The notes under the pieces were generated by a model that searched no databases, had not been told where the DNA came from, and saw nothing but the letters and a program-made list of their open reading frames with translations. From Phenylobacterium sp. (GTDB taxonomy: Bacteria; Pseudomonadota; Alphaproteobacteria; Caulobacterales; Caulobacteraceae): a DNA stretch of 64,000 nt. Position 1 is the stretch's first letter. Every line of letters begins with the position of its first letter. This document shows, one piece after another, positions 1-9,974 of this stretch. The translations under genes and the position numbers were made by a program. Where the stretch lies: positions 1 to 64,000 of the forward strand of contig NZ_SCVD01000003.1 in the NCBI RefSeq assembly GCF_004297125.1, written 5' to 3'.

Positions 1-1
1 G

Positions 2-640
2 GCCCTGCTGAAGATCATGGAGGGCACCGTGGCCTCCGTGCCGCCGCAGGGCGGGCGCAAGCATCCCCAGCAGGAGTTCCTGCAGGTCGACACCACCAAC
101 ATCCTGTTCATCTGCGGCGGCGCCTTCGCGGGCCTGGAGAAGATCATCTCCGCGCGCGGCCAGGGCACGTCGGTCGGCTTCGGCGCCAAGGTGCAGGATC
201 CGGACGACCGCCGCACGGGCGAGATCTTCCGCCAGGTGGAGCCGGACGACCTGCTGCGCTTCGGCCTGATCCCAGAGTTCATCGGCCGTCTGCCGGTGAT
301 CGCCACCCTGGACGACCTGGACGAGAAGGCCCTGGTGAAGATCCTCACCGAGCCCAAGAACGCCTTCGTGAAGCAGTACATGCGTCTCTTCGAGATGGAG
401 AACGTGGGCCTGACCTTCACCGACGACGCCCTGAACGCCGTGGCCCGCAAGGCCATTCAGCGGAAGACCGGCGCGCGGGGCCTCCGCTCGATCCTGGAAA
501 GCATCCTGCTCGAGACCATGTACGAGCTGCCCACCTACGACGGCGTCGAAGAGGTGGTGGTCAACGCCGAGGTCGTGGAAGGCCGCGCCCAGCCGCTGAT
601 CATCTACGCCGAGCGCCGCGACAAGGGCGGCGCGGCCTAA
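2..640 (+). CDS. clpX: ATP-dependent Clp protease ATP-binding subunit ClpX (3' part)
   Basis: Only the C-terminal half (about 212 residues) is inside the window; the gene begins upstream and reads in frame from base 2. ClpX is the AAA+ unfoldase that feeds substrates to ClpP in the cytoplasm. The visible part carries family-typical segments: ALLKIMEGT, the [14 protein letters not shown] stretch, [11 protein letters not shown], the [14 protein letters not shown] sensor-2 region and the [11 protein letters not shown] motif of the small AAA+ subdomain. A strong hairpin follows 37 bases after the stop. In Caulobacteraceae clpX usually sits close to lon; here about 5.6 kb of other genes separate them. 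Confidence 0.97.
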   Translation, partial: ALLKIMEGTVASVPPQGGRKHPQQEFLQVDTTNILFICGGAFAGLEKIISARGQGTSVGFGAKVQDPDDRRTGEIFRQVEPDDLLRFGLIPEFIGRLPVIATLDDLDEKALVKILTEPKNAFVKQYMRLFEMENVGLTFTDDALNAVARKAIQRKTGARGLRSILESILLETMYELPTYDGVEEVVVNAEVVEGRAQPLIIYAERRDKGGAA

Positions 641-654
641 GCTGATCCGGGCCG

Positions 655-2085
655 GTGGCCCATCTGCACGAACCCTGCGCCCGCGGCTCCGCAAGAGCCG
701 CGGGCGCTGTCGTTTCGGACCGTCCCGAAGCGGCCCGCCGCCTCGTTCTGGCCGGGACGGTGCTTGGGTCCAGCCTGGCCTTCATCGACGGGTCGGCGGT
801 CAGCCTGACCCTGCCGATCATGCAGCTTGAGCTGGAAGGCGACGTCGCCTCCGCGCAGTGGATCATGAACGCCTACGCCCTGCTGCTGGGCGCCCTGGTG
901 CTGGCCGGCGGGGCGGCGGCCGACCGCTATGGCCGCAAGCGGGTGTTCCTGGCGGGCGTGGTGCTCTTCACCGCCGCGTCGCTCGGCTGCGGCCTGGCCC
1001 CCAGCCTGCCGGTCCTGATCGCCGCGCGCGCGGTCCAGGGCATGGGCGCGGCCCTGCTCACCCCGGCCAGCCTGGCCCTGCTGGGCGCCACCTTCGACGC
1101 CAAGGGGCGTGGGCAGGCGGTGGGGATCTGGGCGGGCGCCAGCGGGCTGATGAGCGCCGTCGGGCCGGTGCTGGGCGGCTGGCTGACCGACGCGGTCTCC
1201 TGGCGGGCGGTGTTCCTGATCAACCTGCCCATCGCGGCGCTGGCGATCTGGCTGGTGGCTTCCGCCGCCCGCGAGAGCAAGGGCGAGCAGACCGGGCCAG
1301 TGGACTGGCGGGGCGCGGTCGTGATCACCCTCAGCCTGGCCGCCATCACCTGGGCGCTGACCGACGCGCCGAAGCTGGGGTTCACGAGCCCGCCGATCCC
1401 GGCGGCCCTGGTCCTGGGCCTGGGCGGACTGGCGGTGTTCCTCGCCGTCGAGCGCCGGGCGCGGAACCCGATGATGCCGTTGGACCTCTTCAGGTCCGTG
1501 CCCTTCTCCGGGCTGAACGCCTACACACTGCTGCTCTACGGAGCGTTCGGCGGGGCGATGTTCCTGCTGCCGTTCCTGCTGCTGCGCGTGCACCAGTATC
1601 CGACCGCCCTCGCCGGGGCGGCGCTGCTGCCGCTGTCGGTGGGCCTGGCGGCGCTCTCGCCCGTGGCCGGGCGGCTGGCGGCCCGCGTCGGCGCCCGGAC
1701 GCTGCTGGTCGCCGGCCCTGTGCTGGTAGCGGCGGGTTTCGGGCTGCTGGTCTGGCGGGCGGCGGACGCGGCCTACTGGACGGGCGCGTTTCCCGGCCTT
1801 GCGGTCATGGCGCTGGGCCTGGGCCTGGCCGTGGCGCCGCTCACCGACGCGGTGCTGGGCGCCGTGCCCGACCAGCACGAAGGCGCCGCCTCGGGGATCA
1901 ACAACGCCGTAGCCCGGATCGCGGGCCTGCTGGCCGTGGCGCTGGTGGGCTTCGTTCTGGCCGGATCGGGGGCCGAGGCGATCCTGTCCGGCTACCGGAT
2001 CGCCCTGACGGTCGCCGCGGCCGCGGCGGTCGGCTCGGCGGTGATCGCCCTGCTGACGGTGGGGCCCTCGCGCAAGCCCGCCTGA
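655..2085 (+). CDS. MFS transporter, DHA2 (EmrB/QacA-like) family
   Basis: The product is a 476-residue inner-membrane drug/proton antiporter-like protein with many hydrophobic segments, close to the usual 14-TM DHA2 length. Visible family motifs are the first helix LAFIDGSAVSLTLP, motif A as GGAAADRYGRKRVF, and ARAVQGMGAALLTPASLALL. The start is uncertain: the GTG at 655 places the clpX terminator hairpin inside the coding region, while the next in-frame GTG at 760 would clip the first helix. The true start may be unconventional. It is followed after about 40 bases by the SDR operon. The exported substrate is unknown. Confidence 0.85.
   Translation: MAHLHEPCARGSARAAGAVVSDRPEAARRLVLAGTVLGSSLAFIDGSAVSLTLPIMQLELEGDVASAQWIMNAYALLLGALVLAGGAAADRYGRKRVFLAGVVLFTAASLGCGLAPSLPVLIAARAVQGMGAALLTPASLALLGATFDAKGRGQAVGIWAGASGLMSAVGPVLGGWLTDAVSWRAVFLINLPIAALAIWLVASAARESKGEQTGPVDWRGAVVITLSLAAITWALTDAPKLGFTSPPIPAALVLGLGGLAVFLAVERRARNPMMPLDLFRSVPFSGLNAYTLLLYGAFGGAMFLLPFLLLRVHQYPTALAGAALLPLSVGLAALSPVAGRLAARVGARTLLVAGPVLVAAGFGLLVWRAADAAYWTGAFPGLAVMALGLGLAVAPLTDAVLGAVPDQHEGAASGINNAVARIAGLLAVALVGFVLAGSGAEAILSGYRIALTVAAAAAVGSAVIALLTVGPSRKPA
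677..715 (+). terminator. Rho-independent-type terminator of clpX
   Basis: A perfect 13-bp inverted repeat (677-689 with 695-707) encloses a five-base loop and is followed by TGTCGTTT. It is well placed to end clpX transcription. It lies inside the 5' part of the MFS reading frame if that frame starts at the GTG at 655, which raises doubt about that start. Confidence 0.8.
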
Positions 2086-2124
2086 CGGCTTGCAGGAATA
2101 TGATGATCGTCATCTAATGGCGGC

Positions 2125-2847
2125 ATGAGCAAGTCGATCATCGTCATCGGCGCCGGCGACGCCCTGGGCGGCGCCATCGCCAAGCGGTTCGCGCGCGAGG
2201 GTTTCGAGGCGGTGATCGTCCGCCGCAACGCCGACCAGCTCGAGCCCCTGGCCGAGGCCATCCGTGCCGAGGGCGGTCGGGCCCATCCCTTCGGCGTGGA
2301 CGCCCGCAACGAGGAGCAGATGGTCGCGCTCTTCGACGCCGTGGAGGAGAAGATCGCGCCGATCGAGGCCTGCGTCTTCAACATCGGGGCGAACGTCAAT
2401 TTCCCGATCGCCGAGACGACGAGCCGCGTCTTCTTCAAGGTCTGGGAGATGGCCTGCTTCTCCGGCTTCCTGGCCGGGCGCGAGGCCGCCAGGCGCATGG
2501 CGCCGCGGGGGCGGGGTACGATCATCTTCACCGGCGCCACCGCCTCGATCCGGGGGCGGGAAGGGTTCGCCGCCTTCGCCTCGGCCAAGCACGGCCTGCG
2601 CGCGCTGAGCCAGAGCATGGCGCGCGAGCTGGGGCCTCAGGGGCTGCACGTGACCCACACCATCATCGACGGGGCGATCGACACCGCCTGGATCGCCGAG
2701 AACTTCCCCGCCCGCTATGCGCTCAAGGACCAGGACGGCATCCTCAACCCCGACCACATCGCCGACGCCTACTGGATGCTGCACGCCCAGCCGCGCGACG
2801 CCTGGACCCACGAGCTGGACCTGCGGCCCTGGATGGAGAGCTTCTGA
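2125..2847 (+). CDS. SDR-family protein with degenerate active site
   Basis: This is a 240-residue Rossmann-fold protein of the short-chain dehydrogenase superfamily. The nucleotide-binding loop reads GAGDALGGAIA instead of the usual TGxxxGIG. At the catalytic positions the Ser is replaced (FTGATAS region) and the Tyr of YxxxK is Phe (FASAK); only the Lys remains. The fold is clear, but classical hydride-transfer chemistry is doubtful, so it could be an atypical reductase or a non-catalytic partner. It overlaps the next gene by one base (TGATG), so the two are probably translationally coupled with the isomerase and VOC genes. Confidence 0.85.
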   Translation: MSKSIIVIGAGDALGGAIAKRFAREGFEAVIVRRNADQLEPLAEAIRAEGGRAHPFGVDARNEEQMVALFDAVEEKIAPIEACVFNIGANVNFPIAETTSRVFFKVWEMACFSGFLAGREAARRMAPRGRGTIIFTGATASIRGREGFAAFASAKHGLRALSQSMARELGPQGLHVTHTIIDGAIDTAWIAENFPARYALKDQDGILNPDHIADAYWMLHAQPRDAWTHELDLRPWMESF

Positions 2848-3434
2848 TGGCCAAGGTGCTGGAGTTCCTCTTCGACGTCGGCAGCCCGGCCAGCTACGTC
2901 GCCTACAAGCGTCTGCCCGAGATCGCCGCGCGGACGGGCGCCACCGTTGACTACAAGCCCTTCCTACTGGGCGGGGTGTTCAAGGCGACCGGCAACCATT
3001 CGCCGGCCGAGGTCCCGGCCAAGGGCGCCTGGACCAGCGTCGACCTGGCCCGCTTCGCCCAGCGCCACGGCGTGCCGTTCCAGCGCAATCCGTTCTTCCC
3101 GATCAACACCCTGCATCTGATGCGCGGCGCGGCCGGGCTTCAGGACGATCCGCGGTTCATGGCCTATCTGGACGCCGTCTTCGAGGCCATGTGGCGCGAC
3201 CCGAGGAACCTGGGCGATCCGGCTGAAATGGCGCCGGTTCTGGCCCGCGCCGGTGTCGGCGGCGACGAGTTCCGCGCCCTGATCGAGCGCGACGACGTCA
3301 AGGCCCGTCTCAAGGCCACGACCGAGGACGCCGTGGCCCGCGGCGCGTTCGGCGCCCCGACCTTCTTCGTCGGCGGCGAGATGTTCTTCGGCCAGGACCG
3401 GCTGGACTGGGTGGAAGAGGCGCTGGCCGCGTGA
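2847..3434 (+). CDS. 2-hydroxychromene-2-carboxylate isomerase-like protein (DsbA/GST-kappa family)
   Basis: The 195-residue protein has a thioredoxin-like fold. The N-terminus LEFLFDVGSPASYVAYKRLPEIA matches the FxxDxxSPxxYL signature of HCCA isomerases (NahD family), with Ser in the position that activates glutathione. The C-terminal GVFGAPTFFV-type segment appears as GAFGAPTFFVGGEMFFGQDRLD. Family members isomerise aromatic ring-cleavage intermediates, but many paralogs have no known substrate. It is encoded between an SDR and a VOC protein with tight spacing, suggesting a small three-gene detoxification or catabolic operon. Confidence 0.88.
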   Translation: MAKVLEFLFDVGSPASYVAYKRLPEIAARTGATVDYKPFLLGGVFKATGNHSPAEVPAKGAWTSVDLARFAQRHGVPFQRNPFFPINTLHLMRGAAGLQDDPRFMAYLDAVFEAMWRDPRNLGDPAEMAPVLARAGVGGDEFRALIERDDVKARLKATTEDAVARGAFGAPTFFVGGEMFFGQDRLDWVEEALAA

Positions 3435-3458
3435 CCCCGACGGGGCCACATTGAGCCC

Positions 3459-3845
3459 ATGTCCCTGATCCGCGCCCTCGACCACGTCAACATCCGCACG
3501 GCGGACCTCGCGGCCACCAAGGCCCTGTTCGTCGACGTCCTGGGTCTGGCCGAGGGCTGGCGGCCGCCGTTCCCGTTCCCCGGCGCCTGGCTCTACGCCG
3601 GCGACAAGGATGTGGTGCATCTGGTGCAGGTCGACCGCCCGGCCGCCGCCTCGGACGGCTCCAGCCTGGACCACTTCGCCTTCGACATCGCCGACTACGA
3701 CGAGGCCCTGGCCCGCGTGGAGAAGACCGGGCTCCAGCACCGCGCAACCACCACCCCCGGAACCTCGGTGAGACAGATCTTCGTCCGCGACCCCAACGGC
3801 GTGACCATCGAGCTCAACTGGAAGGGCGACCGGCCGCGAGGGTAG
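3459..3845 (+). CDS. VOC (glyoxalase/dioxygenase superfamily) protein
   Basis: The 128-residue vicinal-oxygen-chelate protein has two beta-alpha-beta-beta-beta repeats. The first begins IRALDHVNIRTADLAATKALFVDVLGL, containing the first metal-ligand His of such domains. The second contains SLDHFAFDIADYDEAL, and the end RQIFVRDPNGVTIELNW carries the terminal Glu ligand. The exact reaction (isomerase, lyase or dioxygenase) cannot be told. It lies 24 bases after the isomerase gene and probably shares its mRNA. Confidence 0.88.
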   Translation: MSLIRALDHVNIRTADLAATKALFVDVLGLAEGWRPPFPFPGAWLYAGDKDVVHLVQVDRPAAASDGSSLDHFAFDIADYDEALARVEKTGLQHRATTTPGTSVRQIFVRDPNGVTIELNWKGDRPRG

Positions 3846-3870
3846 GGGCGAGTGCCCAAACCCACGATCG

Positions 3871-4884
3871 CTAGCTCACGCGGATCACGACCTTGCCCAT
3901 ATGTCCGCCGCGTTCGAGGTGGCTGAAGGCGTCGTGAGCCTCGCCGAAGGCGAAGACCCGGTCGATGACCGGCTTCAAGCCGGTGGCCGCGACGACGCGG
4001 GTGAGCTCCAGCAGCCCAGCGCGGTCACCGACGGTGATATTGCGAAAGCTCGCGCCGCTCATTTTGAGCTGGAAGAAGTCGATGCCAGGGTTCTCGGTGC
4101 TGAGGAAGCCGATGGACGCGATCTCGCCGCCCAGCGCGACCGCGCGGAGGGACTGGGCGATGGTGCCGGGTCCGCCAACTTCGACAACCCGGTCCACGCC
4201 CCTGCCGCCGGACAGCGCGCGGACCGCCTTTCCCCATTCCGGGTCATCCGCGTAGTTCACAACCTCCGCCGCCCCTAAAGCCCTCAGTTGGTCGGCCTTG
4301 GCGGCGCTGGAGGTCGTGGCAATGACCGTGGCTCCGGTGGCGCGAGCAAGTTGTAGGGCGAAGATCGAGACGCCGCCGCTGCCCTGTACGAGCACCGTAT
4401 GCCCGGCGCGTATCGGCGCGGGCCCCGTCAGGGCCGTCCAGGCGGTGAGGCCGGCGCATGGCAACGTGCAGGCCTCCTCGTAGGACAGGCCCTCGGGCAG
4501 GCGGACCACGGCCTCCTGGCTGATCGCCTTGAATTCGCATAGCCAGCCGTCGCTCTCGGCCCCGTAGCTGTCGCTGGCGATCGTCGACGGCATCTCCCCG
4601 CCGAACCACCGCGGGTGGAAGGCGCCCAGCACGCGGTCGCCGACCTTGAAGGCCTGGACGCCCTCGCCCAACGCTACGATCTCGCCGGCGGCGTCGCTGA
4701 CCGGGATCAGGCCGGGAACGCACTTGCGCGGGTAACGCCCCCGCAGCATGGCGATGTCGCGGAAATTGAGTGAGACCGCATGTACGCGCACCAGCACCTC
4801 GCCGCGCTGCGGCGCCGGGTCGGCCTCCTCCCGCAAGCGAAGCTCTTCCAGACTGTCAAAGCTATCGAAGCGATACGCTCTCAT
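3871..4884 (-). CDS. NAD(P)-dependent alcohol dehydrogenase / quinone-oxidoreductase-like MDR protein
   Basis: The 337-residue medium-chain reductase has an N-terminal GroES-like domain (residues about 1-130) and a Rossmann domain with VLVQGSGGVSIFALQLA at about 165. The stretch SLNFRDIAMLRGRYP replaces the catalytic zinc ligands of classical alcohol dehydrogenases, as in the quinone oxidoreductase branch, so it is probably zinc-independent. I chose the ATG at 4884 (MRAYRFDSF), not the longer frame to 5007, because the first 41 residues of the longer frame do not resemble the family. It stands alone and converges with the VOC gene. Confidence 0.9.
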   Translation of the reverse strand: MRAYRFDSFDSLEELRLREEADPAPQRGEVLVRVHAVSLNFRDIAMLRGRYPRKCVPGLIPVSDAAGEIVALGEGVQAFKVGDRVLGAFHPRWFGGEMPSTIASDSYGAESDGWLCEFKAISQEAVVRLPEGLSYEEACTLPCAGLTAWTALTGPAPIRAGHTVLVQGSGGVSIFALQLARATGATVIATTSSAAKADQLRALGAAEVVNYADDPEWGKAVRALSGGRGVDRVVEVGGPGTIAQSLRAVALGGEIASIGFLSTENPGIDFFQLKMSGASFRNITVGDRAGLLELTRVVAATGLKPVIDRVFAFGEAHDAFSHLERGGHMGKVVIRVS

Positions 4885-5124
4885 TGCTGACCTTCGACCC
4901 TGACCTCTGCCGACGTCCCGTCGTCGGGCCGTCATGCGCCAAGCGTTCCGGCCTGTCGATGTCGACGATAGCCCTGACGCGATCTCGCCCGGCGGCCAGG
5001 CTGGCATTCACCCCTCCATACCGCCAGGTCCGTTCCTGACGCGCTGCCATGTCCATTCCCGACGTGGAAGCCCCGCTCCACGACATCGATCCCTCCGCCT
5101 GAGCAGCGCGAGGCGCCCCGCCCG

Positions 5125-5868
5125 CTAGCGCGGCTTCCCGAACTTCAGCACGAACTGGTCCGTCTTCCCGCGGATCGACTTGTCGAACACCGTGGCGGTC
5201 AGCGGGTCCTTCGGGTTGGCCAGCAGCCTGCTCTCGCCCTCGAACCGGAAGCCCGCGGCCGTCACCTGCTGCTTCACCGTTGCGACGTCGATCCGGTGCA
5301 GGGTGTCGGTCTCCTTCATGCCCGTGCCTGGCCGGCCGCGATGGTCGACGATCACGAACAGGCCCCCAGGCTTCAGCGCCTTATAGACGGCGGCGTTCAG
5401 GACGGCCGGGTCGACCTTGCCCATGAAGGGGTCCGGATAGTCGTGGTAGTTCTGCGACGTGAAGACCAGGTCGAGCGGCTCCGGCGCGCTGAACGCCCGC
5501 GCGGGCTGGGTCATGACGCGGACGTTGGTGAAGGGCGCCGCGGCGGCCATCTTGCGCATCACGTCGGAGTCCGGCTTGGAGACCTTGTCGTACTCGTCCG
5601 GCCAGACGGCGTAGACCCTGCCCGACGGCCCGACCGCGAGGCTGAAGAGCCGGGTGAAATAGCCGCCGCCGGGGATCAGGTCATAGACCTTCTGACCCGG
5701 CTTCACCTCGGCGAAGGCGACCAACTCCGGCCCCTTGCGGCGGGCGTCGTTCTTGACGTCGGCGGCGCGGGCCGGATTGCCCACGACGGCCGAGGGCAGG
5801 GCGGCGCCGGCGCCCGTCGGCGCGGCGAGGACGGCGGCCAGCAGGGCGGCGAGGAGGGGGCGTTTCAT
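5125..5868 (-). CDS. Exported class I SAM-dependent methyltransferase-like protein
   Basis: The 247-residue protein starts with a clear signal peptide (MKRPLLAALLAAVLAAPTGA). A Rossmann-type methyltransferase core follows, with motif I as VYDLIPGGGYFTRLFSLAVG and a later KALKPGGLFVIVDH segment. A methyltransferase fold behind a signal peptide is odd because S-adenosylmethionine is not normally available in the periplasm. The family is nonetheless widespread in Caulobacterales and sphingomonads; its substrate is unknown. It is divergent from lon across a 350-base gap. Confidence 0.85.
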   Translation of the reverse strand: MKRPLLAALLAAVLAAPTGAGAALPSAVVGNPARAADVKNDARRKGPELVAFAEVKPGQKVYDLIPGGGYFTRLFSLAVGPSGRVYAVWPDEYDKVSKPDSDVMRKMAAAAPFTNVRVMTQPARAFSAPEPLDLVFTSQNYHDYPDPFMGKVDPAVLNAAVYKALKPGGLFVIVDHRGRPGTGMKETDTLHRIDVATVKQQVTAAGFRFEGESRLLANPKDPLTATVFDKSIRGKTDQFVLKFGKPR

Positions 5869-6218
5869 GGGCGTTCCCGGTTGGATCGGCGACCAGCCGA
5901 GCCTAAGCCGAACCCTCCCCGCAGGGACACACTTGAGACAAGCGGCGCGAAACCCTATCTGGGCGGTTGTGTTCGGGGCATGAGCTTGCGCTAGACCCGG
6001 CGTCCTTCCCGCTCAAGCTGACATATGTGGGGCGATGGGACGCAGTGTCGCGCATGGTTCTTGCGGCGCTTGAAAGGCGTTCGAAACCGTCCACATAAAT
6101 CATCGAGCCAACGCCGAGGTCCGGCGACGGGTCGTCCGACTCAAGCGCATCGTTTGAGTGACCGCGATCCGATAGGCGAGGTCTGAGACAAAACAGGCCC
6201 GCCAGGAGTTAGAGCAAT
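5869..6218. other. 350-base divergent intergenic region upstream of lon
   Basis: This region separates the exported methyltransferase gene from lon. It holds the sigma-32-like promoter annotated at 6069-6100, about 113 bases of lon leader and an AGGAG ribosome site ending shortly before the ATG. I see no convincing gene here; a 66-codon antisense frame at 5903-6103 has no recognisable features. Confidence 0.6.
6069..6100 (+). promoter_or_regulatory. Sigma-32 (heat-shock) type promoter of lon
   Basis: CTTGAAA at 6069-6075 is followed after 15 bases by CCACATAA at 6091-6098, close to the RpoH consensus CTTGAAA / CCCCATnT. lon is a classical heat-shock gene, so the placement about 120 bases before its ATG makes sense. 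The call rests on motif matching only. Confidence 0.65.
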
Positions 6219-8615
<2,397 letters not shown>

Positions 8616-8629
8616 TTCGAAAACATGGT

Positions 8630-8665
8630 ATCGCCGCCGGCCTGGCGTCGGCGGCGATCAAATTC
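8630..8665 (+). terminator. Hairpin after lon
   Basis: A perfect 10-bp inverted repeat (8630-8639 with 8649-8658) with a nine-base loop lies 15 bases past the lon stop. The following CAAATTCTG is only weakly T-rich, so termination efficiency is uncertain. Confidence 0.6.
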
Positions 8666-8709
8666 TGTGACAAGGCGCGGCGCGGGAGCGATTCCCGCGC
8701 CGCTGCCGT

Positions 8710-8738
8710 TTGACGGCCACGCTTTGTCATGCCTGAAT
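8710..8738 (+). promoter_or_regulatory. Possible housekeeping promoter for hupB
   Basis: TTGACG at 8710-8715 is separated by 17 bases from CTGAAT at 8733-8738. The -35 is good and the -10 is weak (three of six). It lies after the lon hairpin and about 75 bases before hupB, giving hupB its own transcript. Confidence 0.4.
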
Positions 8739-8813
8739 TCGAGCAAGGCGTAGGCGGGCGCGGCCCAAGATCCTCCACGCCAAAAATGAAAATTGGGCTG
8801 GGAGAAAACACAT

Positions 8814-9089
8814 ATGACGAAGGCCGAACTCGTCTCGGCGATCGCCGACAGGGCGGGCTTGAACAAGGCGCAGGCTAAGGAAGCCCTCGACGCCTTCATG
8901 GAGTCCGTCTCGCACTCGCTGAAGGCGGGCAATGAGGTCCGTCTCGTGGGATTTGGAAGCTTCGTGCCCGTGAAGCGCGCCGCCGGCATCGCGCGCAATC
9001 CGCGGACCGGAGAGAAGGTGAAGCGCCCGGCGACGCAGACCTGCCGCTTCCGCGTCGGCGACTCGCTGAAGAGCACTCTGAACAGCTAG
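8814..9089 (+). CDS. hupB: DNA-binding protein HU
   Basis: This 91-residue nucleoid protein bends and compacts DNA. The N-terminus MTKAELVSAIADRAGLNKAQAKEALDAF and the DNA-binding arm GFGSFVPVKRAAGIARNPRTGEKVKRPA are characteristic of the HU/IHF family. The C-terminal VGDSLKSTLN matches HU better than IHF. The start is the ATG at 8814, preceded by GGAG at 8801-8804; the longer frame from 8793 is not needed. The position directly after lon matches many alphaproteobacteria. Confidence 0.96.
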   Translation: MTKAELVSAIADRAGLNKAQAKEALDAFMESVSHSLKAGNEVRLVGFGSFVPVKRAAGIARNPRTGEKVKRPATQTCRFRVGDSLKSTLNS

Positions 9090-9112
9090 AACGATCGGGG
9101 GGACCTGGAAGG

Positions 9113-9145
9113 GGCGGCCGTCTGACGCGGCCGCTCTTTTCGTTT
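9113..9145 (+). terminator. Terminator of hupB
   Basis: GCGGCCG at 9114-9120 pairs with CGGCCGC at 9128-9134 across a seven-base loop, followed immediately by TCTTTTCGTTT. It lies 24 bases after the hupB stop and separates hupB from the downstream riboswitch transcript. Confidence 0.75.
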
Positions 9146-9170
9146 GGCCCGGGCGCCGGCGCGCGCTAGG

Positions 9171-9305
9171 AAGCCTGCCTCTTCGGGGAGTAGCCGTCCG
9201 CAAGACAGCGGAGCCCGCGTCAACAGACTTGGCCTTTCGGGCCATGGCGCGTGCGGCGGACCGTCCAGGTCCGGATTGGCGAGACCGGCGATGCGGCCTC
9301 CATAG
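9171..9305 (+). ncRNA. yybP-ykoY-type manganese riboswitch
   Basis: The leader of the GDT1-family exporter carries the conserved parts of the yybP-ykoY (Mn2+) aptamer in order: GGGGAGTAGCC at 9185-9195, GCGTCAACAGACTTG at 9217-9231 and GCGAGACC at 9279-9286. These segments form the two docking loops that bind Mn2+ in the known structures. The class is well known to control MntP, Alx and TMEM165/GDT1-like exporters, exactly the gene that follows. Downstream, CCTCC at 9297-9301 can pair with GGAGG at 9320-9324, a possible expression platform; that pairing is inference. Confidence 0.88.
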
Positions 9306-9367
9306 CCCACGGGCGCGGCGGAGGATCTGCGTCGTCGTGTCGAACGCCGCGTCCCGAGTGTGCGCCC

Positions 9368-9949
9368 TTGGAACCCTTCTTCATCTCCGCCGGCCTCGTG
9401 GCCATCGCCGAGATCGGCGACAAGACCCAACTGCTGGCCATCGTCCTGGCCGCCCGGTTCCGCCGCCCTGTCCCGATCATCCTCGGCATCTTGGCCGCGA
9501 CGCTGGCGAACCATGGCCTGGCCGCCACCTTGGGCTTCGTGGTCGCGGAGTACCTCACCGGGCCCGCGTTTCAGATCCTGGTCGGCGTCGGCTTCGTCGC
9601 CATGGCCGCCTGGGCGCTCATTCCCGACAAGGACGACGAAGAAGCCGGCAATCGCACGGCCGGCGGCGTGTTCCTGACGACCCTCGTCGCGTTCTTCCTG
9701 GTGGAGATCGGCGACAAGACCCAGATCGCGACAACTTTGCTCGCGGCCCGCTTCCATGACATCTTCGTCGTGGCCGCCGGCACCACCCTGGGCATGATGC
9801 TGGCCAATGTGCCCGCCGTGTTCCTGGGCGAGGCGGCCACCAGGATCGTGCCCCTGCGCTACGTCCGGATCGCAGCCGCCGTCGTGTTCGCGCTGATCGG
9901 CGTGTGGGTGCTCGCAGCCGCGCTTCTTAAGCCGGGATTCCACGTCTAA
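9368..9949 (+). CDS. TMEM165/GDT1 family cation (Mn2+/Ca2+) exporter
   Basis: The 194-residue inner-membrane protein consists of two homologous halves, each with the family signature ExGDKT: AEIGDKTQ at residues 15-21 and VEIGDKTQ at 113-119. Each half has about three helices. Bacterial members such as MneA export manganese. I place the start at the TTG at 9368 (read as MEPFFISAGLVAIAEIGDKTQ). Family members begin at that point, and the longer frame to 9251 would be translated out of the riboswitch aptamer. The Mn2+ riboswitch upstream strongly supports a manganese-export role. Confidence 0.9.
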   Translation: MEPFFISAGLVAIAEIGDKTQLLAIVLAARFRRPVPIILGILAATLANHGLAATLGFVVAEYLTGPAFQILVGVGFVAMAAWALIPDKDDEEAGNRTAGGVFLTTLVAFFLVEIGDKTQIATTLLAARFHDIFVVAAGTTLGMMLANVPAVFLGEAATRIVPLRYVRIAAAVVFALIGVWVLAAALLKPGFHV

Positions 9950-9974
9950 GGTCCCGCCGGGTTTGGAGAATCCG

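Noticed and set aside
9251..9367. GDT1 gene start at 9251
   Set aside because: It would translate part of the riboswitch aptamer and adds residues not found in the family.
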